From the NCBI GenBank assembly GCA_000969725.1, contig JXSR01S066279.1: a stretch of DNA of 23,594 nucleotides; one strand, 5' to 3'. The DNA comes from Ophiothrix spiculata. Its lineage: Eukaryota > Echinodermata > Ophiuroidea > Amphilepidida > Ophiotrichidae. The notes beneath the pieces were generated by a model that did not search any database, was not told the DNA's origin, and worked only from the letters and a program-made list of their open reading frames with translations. The position numbers and the translations under genes are program-made. This document shows, one piece after another, positions 16,479-23,594 of the stretch (the stretch's first letter is position 1; every line of letters begins with the position of its first letter).

Positions 16479-18173
16479 GTGAGAAATTGGGGAGCTGGGT
16501 GTGGTGTTTCAGAGTCATATGTACCTTATTCATTCTTTTTTTTTCAAACCTTAAGAAATTTGGAAGTGATGAATAATCAGGTTAGAATTGATTAAAATAA
16601 GTAATAGACAAATTGCAGAATGTTGTAAGAACAAAAAAAAAGCTAATTTTTACAGGCCCAACCAACTCAGATTTTTATTAAATATTACAAAATTTGTGTA
16701 GAAATTTAGTTTATAATATTTTCCAGTTATCCAGGTCATTTTAACCTCCAGAAATGAAAAAAATGCCATTGAAAGAGGGTTTTTTATGACCAAATAAAAC
16801 AGAATAGGATTCCTGTATTTGTACAAACTAGAAACTATCATATCAATACTGGGGATAGGGGTTCTAACTTTTTCAGGGTGTGATATGCACCTTTCATTTT
16901 TAAACCAGAGGGCTTTTGAAAGGATGGTGATTTGGGAAAGGGGACTATTGGTATAAGGAGCCCTGTCCGATCGGGTCAGCATTTTTTCAAACTTTTGTTT
17001 CCAAAATATTCCTCATATTTTTCTCATTACCCATGTGAAAATTTACTTCTGAAATTATTGATTTTATGGTAACCGTAAATTATTTACACAGTAAAGTATG
17101 GGCAAATGGAAAAAGCAAAATCGCACATAAACCCAAAATGGCTGTTCCGATTTAAGTAAAATTTGAAATTGAAGCACCGTAAGTGGTGATCTTTCATATG
17201 ACAGCGAAAAATAAAATTTTAAAAATCGAACCATGTACCTGTATCCTGTATCCTGTCTGGGAGTTCCCGCCTTTTGTTTCAGGCGCACCGCTAATAGCGT
17301 AGAATGTTCCTTTTCCTAGTCAACTATTCCGCTAGGATCGGTCACTTTACAAAACACACAATTGCAAATGTTCACATCCACCACCAAAAGTTAAAAGAAA
17401 AAAAATGTTCAAATCCACCACCATAATATATAAATGTTCACTGCAGTCACTGTAGCATCTAGTTCACTTCACACAACAATTGAGTACAGGTGTTCTAATC
17501 CACTACTATAAGTTGTAACATTAATGTTCCAATCCATCACCACATGTCCAGTATTACCACCACCAGAAAAGGAATAATAAAAAATATACAACTTGATGAG
17601 ATGTTCACATTACACGACAAATCGCCATGTGGTAAAGTTAAACCATCTGTTCTGTGAGCATCAAAGTTCAAAATTAAACGTCAGCAGTAAAATATAAATA
17701 AAATATCACAGGCTGACAGTAGACCACCACCAGTTCCATATTTATAAGTTCAATAACATGCTTGCAAGCAATAAAAACATATATAAAAGGCCACGGTATT
17801 ACAAAACATATCATAACCTAATGCCACAGTTAAATAACAAATATATTTACAGATGAATACGAAAAGAAAAGGACTTATTAATGCCACGTTAGATAATAGT
17901 GTGAGTCCAATCAGGTAGTAGTGTATCAGCAAAAGCAAAATTAACATCATCAAGTGCCATATTTGTAAACTTGCATATAGGCCATGCCACATGAAACAGC
18001 ATTCCATTTGTACAGGAGCAGTGTGAGTTCATGAAATAGCATTAGACATCAAATGATTTGCCAAAACAATATTTTGAAGATGCGACGGTGTTAATGTGCC
18101 ATCAGCTGGCACGAGTTTCAACTAAAATGAGTCACATGTGGTTGAATCCAATTGCAGACTTAAATCTCACAGG
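16479..18173. other. Anonymous sequence with irregular short repeats
   Basis: No gene is recognised. From about 17366 to 17548 a loose motif resembling aatgttcaaatccaccacca recurs (near 17366, 17405, 17491, 17523), too irregular to call a minisatellite. Open frames at 16650-16982, 17064-17288 and 17750-18007 on the minus strand have no recognisable products. The downstream ABCF3 exon expected after 16478 is absent. Confidence 0.5.
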
Positions 18174-18449
18174 TTACTTCTTTTCTAAATACTTCATCTG
18201 CAGAGAGTGATGTTTGTGGAGTGCAGAACACAGCTTCCTGCTAGCATTTTCAATTTGTTCGACAAAATAAGGCGTTGCATCAATAGTACTGGTTATAGCT
18301 GGGTGGGAGCAGTCCAGAATTAGTTGAGTAGTGAGTTGTTGGTTGCTAAGAATTTTCTGTGCTTGCTCGTTTACAAGATCTTCATACAGGATTCCCTTGA
18401 TTCTTTGGAGATGGTAAGTACCTTGAACTTGATTGCTATATATAGTGAA
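18174..18449 (-). CDS. Unidentified open frame, possible terminal exon
   Basis: On the minus strand 91 codons are open from 18449 down to TAA at 18174-18176. The product includes GTYHLQRIKGILYEDLVNEQ, then a hydrophilic helical-looking stretch, and ends HSLQMKYLEKK. It lacks an early ATG (the only Met is near the end), so it would have to be a 3' exon with an acceptor at an AG around 18405-18435. GC content and amino-acid balance look more like coding sequence than the neighbourhood. I do not recognise the family. Against this, the plus strand has a good acceptor (cttcatctgcag) and donor (gtaagt at 18414) around the same segment, though its frames are closed. By length alone such a frame is not rare by chance. 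Confidence 0.3.
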   Translation of the reverse strand, partial: FTIYSNQVQGTYHLQRIKGILYEDLVNEQAQKILSNQQLTTQLILDCSHPAITSTIDATPYFVEQIENASRKLCSALHKHHSLQMKYLEKK

Positions 18450-18522
18450 CTATGCAATCGTTGATGCCATGGAGTGAAAGGAGAAATTAAGATAAATCCT
18501 CTCAGTTTTTTGGAAATTAAAC

Positions 18523-18699
18523 TTAATTTGCATATATTTTAAAGAGAGCATAAATATTTTCAATATGAAAAAGGTGATTCCAAACTACTTCCTTTGCACG
18601 AGTTAAAAATTCATTTTTAATCATAATTTTATCACACATCTGTTTTCTAGTATAAATTGGAAATTCAGAATCAATTTCCGAATCTTCTTTCCATATGTC
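18523..18699 (-). CDS. Unidentified open frame upstream of the previous one
   Basis: The minus strand reads DIWKEDSEIDSEFPIYTRKQ and on to FLTRAKEVVWNHL, ending TAA at 18523-18525. An AG sits right at its 5' limit and a GT follows RAKE (18588-18587), so an exon of ~110 nt is conceivable. Its charged, non-repetitive composition is the only reason to list it. No family recognised; phases do not link cleanly to 18174-18449. Confidence 0.2.
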   Translation of the reverse strand, partial: DIWKEDSEIDSEFPIYTRKQMCDKIMIKNEFLTRAKEVVWNHLFHIENIYALFKIYAN

Positions 18700-18917
18700 T
18701 TATATAACAAGATGTTGAGGAACGTGGTTAGAACTGAAGGCCAACAGATATAAAATTGACTATTTTTCCCCATCTGTCACATTAGCTTTGTTTGTAATGT
18801 GTAGCACCGGTGATGCAAAGGTCAAAAGTTCAAATCTTGGATGGTCCCTGATTTTCTGTTGGAATGTCGTTCATTATGTGGTTCACCAGTCAAGAGTTCA
18901 TAACTAAAAGATTAATT

Positions 18918-19109
18918 TGTAAAAGCCTAGTTTTGTACTCACAGTATTAATATTTTGTCTCACATTGTTGGCAAACTTCGTCAGAATGACCGTCTGATCC
19001 AATTTACTGTGAAAGTGATCCACTATGACATAAATTAGTCTCTCTCACAGTCGGTGATTTCTTGTTAGACAAAATATTAATGCTGTGAGTACAAAACTTG
19101 GTTTTGTCA
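18918..19109. mobile_element. Inverted-repeat element
   Basis: AGTTTTGTACTCACAGTATT at the left is matched by AGTTTTGTACTCACAGCATT on the other strand at the right, and both go on to AATATTTTGTCT. The arms are about 45 bp and the total about 190 bp. Non-coding, no firm target duplication. Confidence 0.7.
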
Positions 19110-19289
19110 AATGAATCTCGTAACAAACCTGATGAATCTATTCTCTGATACTAGTTTAAAGTTCATTTCTACCTTGACATTTATTTTCACTTGTAGCACA
19201 AAATGAAGTTTATCGCCTTTATGACTCATTTGTGGTGGATGGTCACATAGTAGATACAAGTTGAAGTTAACATTTTTTTGTAATCATCC

Positions 19290-19698
19290 CTAAACCAGAA
19301 ATATATTATAACATGAAAATTAAAAAAATAACATAAGGCAAAAAAAAAAAAATATGTCTCAGCTTCCTTAGGCCCAAAACCCTAAGCGCTACACGGGTTT
19401 TTTTTAGTCAAAAAGGCTATGCAGACGCGGAAATCTTTTATTTTAATTACGTTTTTAGGTCACTATATTTATTTTTTTCGGTTGTTTGCGGCCAAATGTT
19501 TTCCCTTTTTCTATCTTTGGATTTAAGAAAAAATAAAGAGCAAAAAATCTCCTGAAAACCTTGGCCTAACAGAAACATATATATTCACACACAAAAAATG
19601 TATATGACAAAAACAAATCAAGTTGTATTAAAAGAATAAAATATAGAGAAAACACATCAAGTTAACCAATATTCATACCAAATTCAATAAAAACTAAA
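19290..19698. other. Anonymous AT-rich sequence
   Basis: A- and T-rich runs (for example near 19343 and 19400). I see no gene or structured repeat. Confidence 0.6.
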
Positions 19699-19700
19699 TA

Positions 19701-20345
19701 CTCATAAATCAAAGTTCACATTTCTGCTTGCCTGGGAAGTTTCTATTCTCCTGGTCCCCATAGAACTACCCTCAAATTCCCTGGGATTCAATTGAAAATA
19801 TTTTTTTACACAATTAATTAGAGTAAAATCACTGACCTGAAACCATTATGTTTATTGGTTTCAAATGTTTATCATGATATTCCCACCATAAAAAAAGGAA
19901 ATACCAGGTGTCCCCAAAAATTGTAACATGCAGAAAAACGATTGTTTGTAATCGTAATAAATGAACCCTCTTCTAGTGTATCTATTTTGTAAATACCTGC
20001 ATTCCATTATTACCCAGAAATACTAATAAATCAAAGTTCACATTTTTGCTTGCCTGGGAAGTTTCTATTCTCCTGGTCCCCATAGAACTCCCCTCATATT
20101 CCTCGGGGTTCAAGTGAAAATATTTTTTTAACACAAGTAATTAGAGTTGTTCTCAATCACTGACCTGAAACCATTATGTTTATTGGTTTCAAACGTTTAT
20201 CATGATATTCCTACCATGAAAAAAGGGAAATACCCGGTGACCCAAAAATGGTAAAATGTAGAAAATGATCATTTGCAATAATAATAATTGAACCCTCTTC
20301 AAGTATATATATTATGCACATTAGGGATACCTGTTCCAGTATGGG
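19701..20345 (+). repeat. Two-copy tandem repeat, 322-bp period
   Basis: AAATCAAAGTTCACATTT, CTTGCCTGGGAAGTTTCTAT, CTCCTGGTCCCCATAGAACT and GACCTGAAACCATTATGTTT occur in both copies (19701-20022 and 20023-20345) in the same order. The copies differ by substitutions and small indels. No coding frame spans them. Confidence 0.85.
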
Positions 20346-20510
20346 TTGTTTATATTAAACCAGTCAACCTGTTTATGCTGTGATGTTGAAATTTTATAAG
20401 CATCTGGAAGAGGGATGTATTATAATCTGTGCAATGTTTAATATCTCCAGCTGCTGTAGTTTTGCAAATGATCATTTTCCTACATGTAACTATTTTGGGA
20501 TACCTAGTAT
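20231..20510. mobile_element. Inverted-repeat element overlapping the second tandem copy
   Basis: TACCCGGTGACCCAAAAATG at about 20231 is opposed by TACTAGGTATCCCAAAATAG on the other strand ending at about 20510, and the arms continue through GAAAATGATCATTTGCA. TA is present at both limits. The first tandem copy carries the same left end (TACCAGGTGTCCCCAAAAAT, about 19907) but no nearby right end. Confidence 0.6.
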
Positions 20511-20724
20511 GTCATCATAGACCCCATGTAGACCTTTGTCTCATTCAACATTATCAACCATGACGGAGTGTAAATGACTGTGACTTATACTATTCATTGA
20601 ACTTGAGGGAATCAATGAAAAATGAAAATTAACAGACCAACTTGAACTTTTAAGTTTCCATTTGAGTGAGAAGCAACAATTGGCCTTACTATTAACCAAA
20701 TCGGGTGACATTTGGCAAGCTTTC

Positions 20725-20731
20725 TATAAAT
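20725..20731 (+). promoter_or_regulatory. TATA box of the FREP gene
   Basis: TATAAAT lies 86 bp before the ATG at 20811. With a start site about 30 bp downstream (near 20755) the 5' UTR would be about 55 nt, without an intervening ATG, which fits a compact inducible-type gene. Confidence 0.55.
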
Positions 20732-20810
20732 TACATTTGCACAGAAATAGACTACAGTTGGCATAGCTGCACACAAAGTTAGCATTACAGCTTCACACAG
20801 CTCTGAAAAA

Positions 20811-22004
20811 ATGGCTACCAGTATGAATTGGAATCTCAGTTTGCTTCTACTTTTCTTGATGCACCTTGGACTTGTTGCGTCTGCTCCAGTCCAGAAAGTG
20901 ATAACAAATCACTGTGATGGTCAGGATTGTGAGATAAATATCCAGTATCGTGTTGCGACACGGGATCTAAGCCTCAAAACTAGTTCTAATGACTCTGTTG
21001 TGTCAGCACTCCTTGATATCACTATCCCACGTAATAGGAGCTCAGAGCAGAATGATTTAGTTGACTTGATGGGAAATGTTATAGTGATGTTATCATCCAT
21101 GATGCAGACTCAACAGGACTATCACCAACAGCTTGACAATTTATTTCCACATCTTGACTTGGGATCTCAATCTAGTTTTACACCTGAACTTGGTTTTCTT
21201 CAAACAAGCCCTGAACCAGGAATTACAACACATGCTGAACCAGAAATTCTCACAACTCAACATACTGAACCAGAAATTCTTACAACTCAACAAACTGAAC
21301 CAGAAATGCTCACACCTCAACAAACTGAACCAGAAATTCTCACTACTCAACAACCTGTGATTGTGACATCTCAAGCACCCATGGAGGACTGTTCCAATGC
21401 ACCATCAACTGGACAATACAACATATCCCCTGTCAATGCTGGGACTAATCCATTCTTGGTTGTCTGTGATATGGACACAACTTCAGGAGGATGGATTGTG
21501 CTCCAGCGAAGATTTGATGGATCTGTTGACTTTTTCCGCGGTTGGGAAGCTTATGAAAATGGCTTTGGTTCTTTGGATGGAGAGTTCTGGCTTGGACTGA
21601 GAAAAATGCATGCTATCACAAATCATGGAATGTGGAAAGTAAGGTTTGACTTGGAAGACTTTGGTGGTAGACGTACTTATGCTGAATATGGATTCTTTCA
21701 AGTTGGAGACAGTGCATCTAATTATCAACTTGCAATTGAATCATACTCTGGCAATGCAGGAGATGGAATGACAGGATCGTCTTCATTTACCACTAGAGAT
21801 CGTGACAATGATGGGAACAGCAGCAACTGTGGAATTTTATATAGAAATGCTTGGTGGCACAACAGATCATGTTCCTATTCATCAATAACTGGGCTTTATC
21901 TTGGAGAAGGTGTTACTGACAGCAAAGGAATGAGCTGGTGGCCATGGAAGAATAGTTGGGAAGTTCTTAAGAAAACTGAAATGAAGATCAAACGTATTTA
22001 CTGA
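20811..22004 (+). CDS. Secreted fibrinogen-related protein (FREP), single exon
   Basis: A 397-residue protein. Residues 1-25 are a signal peptide (hydrophobic core LSLLLLFLMHLGLV, cleavage near VASA|PV). A short N-terminal region contains two Cys (NHCDGQDC). Residues 142-181 are four ten-residue repeats of the type TEPEILTTQQ, a Thr/Pro-rich stalk likely to be O-glycosylated. The fibrinogen domain runs from about 192 to 397: DCSNAPSTG, VVCDMDTTSGGWIVLQRRFDG, GFGSLDGEFWLGL, the calcium site DRDND (330-334), and the closing KKTEMKIKRIY. Expected disulphides are C194-C219 and C340-C354. Such proteins bind acetylated sugars or microbial surfaces and act in invertebrate innate immunity; the ligand here is unknown. 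Start chosen because the signal peptide begins there and aaaATGG context is good. No intron is needed. Confidence 0.93.
   Translation: MATSMNWNLSLLLLFLMHLGLVASAPVQKVITNHCDGQDCEINIQYRVATRDLSLKTSSNDSVVSALLDITIPRNRSSEQNDLVDLMGNVIVMLSSMMQTQQDYHQQLDNLFPHLDLGSQSSFTPELGFLQTSPEPGITTHAEPEILTTQHTEPEILTTQQTEPEMLTPQQTEPEILTTQQPVIVTSQAPMEDCSNAPSTGQYNISPVNAGTNPFLVVCDMDTTSGGWIVLQRRFDGSVDFFRGWEAYENGFGSLDGEFWLGLRKMHAITNHGMWKVRFDLEDFGGRRTYAEYGFFQVGDSASNYQLAIESYSGNAGDGMTGSSSFTTRDRDNDGNSSNCGILYRNAWWHNRSCSYSSITGLYLGEGVTDSKGMSWWPWKNSWEVLKKTEMKIKRIY
21234..21353 (+). repeat. 30-bp coding minisatellite in the FREP stalk
   Basis: Four near-identical 30-bp units (gctgaaccagaaattctcac / aactcaaca type) encode the decapeptide repeats, with a weaker copy just before (ctgaaccaggaattacaaca). 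Units differ by a few bases (ATT/ATG, ACA/CCT), giving I/M and T/P changes. Such arrays change copy number easily, so stalk length may vary between alleles. Confidence 0.9.
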
Positions 22005-22164
22005 TTTGTCAAGAGCGTCATGGCCCTGCACATCTGATAAACTATTGAAGTGAAAATTTTGGATTTTTTAAATACAATGGTAGCTCATGCTAATGAGATG
22101 GAAATTCATTATGTAATGTAGAGTTTGTTCATAAAATATCTTAATACCAATTTTGAATTTTTGA

Positions 22165-22231
22165 ACTCAAGCACCCATGGAGGACTGTCCTAATGCACCG
22201 TCAAAGTCAGAACATACTGAACACCACTAAG
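22165..22231 (+). pseudogene. Scrap of FREP sequence downstream of the gene
   Basis: CTCAAGCACCCATGGAGGAC at 22168-22187 repeats 21370-21389 of the FREP gene exactly, and TGT-CC-AATGCACC-TCAA follows with a few changes. It then turns into CAGAACATACTGAAC, which resembles the stalk repeat. In frame it reads QAPMEDCPNAPSKSEHTEHH and stops. This is a rearranged fragment of the stalk/domain junction, from this gene or a lost paralogue. Confidence 0.8.
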
Positions 22232-22670
22232 TTATAAACTTACGGCCATGTTAAGGGCATAGCTATAACCACAGCGATTTGTTTCGAAAACATTTTTTTT
22301 TGCATTAATAGCTACATTGTTGTACCTTAGCATGTTATCTTTAATTACAGATAATATAACAGAATGCAATGGTTTTTTATCAGTTAAAGAGGACAAATGA
22401 TAAGGTTACCCTCAATTTTTTTTTTCTGAAAAAGCCAACATAACTGTTGGCAGGAAAATATTTACGCATCTTATATTTTGCACCATGATTGTGTGCCTTG
22501 TTGCGCATACCTTTTGCATGACACAAAAGTTGCATTTAACATTAAACTTCTGTTAGTATCATTAGGAAAACCCTTTGGCAGCCAAGAATTCTTTCATGTA
22601 GTTTCTCTCATTTATGAATTCCATTGTATGTAGGATAGTAAGGCATTGTATATATATTCCTATATCTCGA

Positions 22671-22842
22671 CCAGTTTTGCATCTACTGTAAACTAGGGTG
22701 ACTTTAAACTACCAGTTTTGCACATACTGTAAACTGGTGTGACTTTAAACGACCAGGTTTGTACATACTATAAACTGGGTGACTTTGAACAAGCAGTTTT
22801 TGTACATACTGTAGACTTGGTGACTTTGGGAGTGACTTTGAA
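22671..22842 (+). repeat. 41-bp minisatellite, four copies
   Basis: Units start at 22671, 22712, 22753 and 22793 (ccagttttgcacatactgta, then aactggtgtgactttaaac). The period is 41, 41 and 40 bp with increasing divergence to the right. Non-coding. Confidence 0.85.
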
Positions 22843-23009
22843 CAATATTTCATTCAACAAGGTGGTTTTGTGAACAACTCATGTCGCCTGATAGTGGATT
22901 TTAAAGGATTTTAACTATCAACTATTGATGGTTGTAAAGCCTTTACAAACCACCATCAAGCAAGATTAGTGTGTCGTGAACCCACTTGTCAAAAGTTTTG
23001 TTCAAAGTC
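22833..23009. mobile_element. Weak inverted-repeat element
   Basis: GACTTTGAACAATATTTCAT at the left resembles GACTTTGAACAAAACTTTTG on the other strand at the right, and an inner hairpin (GATGGTTGTAAAG with CTTTACAAACCACCATC) lies near 22926-22957. The left end is formed by the last minisatellite unit, so the minisatellite may have grown from the element's end. Confidence 0.45.
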
Positions 23010-23594
23010 TCCCCAGCGTTTATAGTCATCTCAATTTAGGGAATAAGAGACGTCACATCATAATTTGAAACTTCTTTATAATGAGGTTTTACGGCAATGA
23101 AAAAGTTGTAAAAATAAGAAGAAATTCCAAGCAATTTTCATAAATTTTCATCATATTTTCCAAACTAATAAAACTAATAAGTCAATAATTAATTGCAAAA
23201 GTATCACATTTATAAGCTTGGATTTTATCTGCAGTTTCCAAGCTAAAATCTCAATTTTGATTTAAGCCTTGAAATTGTGATAATCTGATGAGACAGGATA
23301 ATGTTGTGTTAATGCAATGGACATGTTTTTGGCAAAAATAAATGAAAGTGTGAAGCTTTTTGAAAACAAAGTCTTTAATAGTGAGTGTATTTAACTTTGC
23401 CCTGTTTTCTCTCTTGAATTTTGTACACAACCCTACACATCCTCTGTTAATGTGATAATAAAGAGAAGGGTCCGCTCGCCAGTCCAAAGGCTTGCTAGTG
23501 TGTAGACTTACTAGTCACGTTATTCAATACGATAAATATTACCTCGAAAAAGCGTCACTGGTTCAAACAAATCTGGAGGCTTGCTATAGTTCAA
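23010..23594. other. Anonymous sequence to window end
   Basis: AT-rich, with an AATAAA at 23457-23462 on the plus strand that is too far from the FREP stop (about 1.45 kb) to assign to it with confidence. The minus-strand frame at 23251-23487 has no recognisable product. Confidence 0.5.

Noticed and set aside
16479-16576. Continuation of the frame after RYPG
   Set aside because: It lies beyond a good donor (GTGAGA) and does not resemble the EEEYRHQLG-like segment expected next.
18097-18115. CATCAGCTGGCACGAG, reading HQLAR, as a possible missing ABCF3 exon
   Set aside because: Neither the preceding EEEYR nor the following SG-LA segment is present; a chance match.
19198-19263. Good plus-strand acceptor followed by a short frame (AQNEVYRLYDSFVVDGHIVDTS)
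   Set aside because: Only 22 codons, no partner exon, and a longer open frame lies on the other strand; too weak to list.
1-23594. CRISPR arrays, bacterial operons or viral genes
   Set aside because: Introns, SINEs, LINE tail and gene families are metazoan; no short spaced palindromic repeats and no viral protein were seen.

Overview
The window looks like nuclear DNA of a marine invertebrate, most likely a deuterostome such as an echinoderm, hemichordate or amphioxus. It is AT-rich, genes are split by long introns with GT/AG borders, tRNA-derived SINEs and an L2/CR1-type LINE tail are present, dozens of short inverted-repeat elements fill the introns, and one gene encodes a secreted fibrinogen-related protein (FREP). 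Phylum is inference; nothing here fixes the species.

Layout. (1) 1-2565, + strand: last three exons of an ABCF3-like ABC-F ATPase (signature exon, Walker B exon, terminal exon with H-loop and stop). The signature exon carries a 79-bp tandem duplication. The intron 726-2406 holds a LINE 3' end and, just after it, a complete type I hammerhead ribozyme core in sense orientation. (2) 2521-5990: a decayed tandem array with a unit of about 112 bp whose first unit overlaps the ABCF3 stop codon, interrupted by at least six miniature inverted-repeat elements. (3) 6000-12600: repeats only, including two tRNA-derived SINEs (one with a 10-bp target duplication), two 245-bp MITE copies in opposite orientation (one here, one in the array), a 1050-bp TA-flanked element with ~240-bp inverted ends, and an ~810-bp foldback. 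(4) 12769-16478, + strand: four more ABCF3-like exons (linker, then NBD2 start through Walker A and Q-loop). These encode the part of the protein that should PRECEDE the exons in block 1, and the two sets do not overlap, so the gene is either duplicated and truncated, rearranged, or mis-ordered in assembly. (5) 16479-20800: mostly anonymous, with one long minus-strand open frame (18174-18449), a small inverted-repeat element and a 322-bp tandem duplication. (6) 20811-22004, + strand: an intact single-exon FREP gene with TATA box, signal peptide, Thr/Glu/Pro repeat stalk and C-terminal fibrinogen domain; downstream lies a scrap copied from its own stalk/domain junction and a 41-bp minisatellite.

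The two gene families are not functionally linked: ABCF3 is a cytosolic ABC-F ATPase without membrane segments, and the FREP is a secreted lectin-like protein of the kind used in invertebrate immunity. The points most worth following up are the intronic hammerhead ribozyme, the permuted ABCF3 exons, and the repeat array that starts inside the ABCF3 terminal exon.
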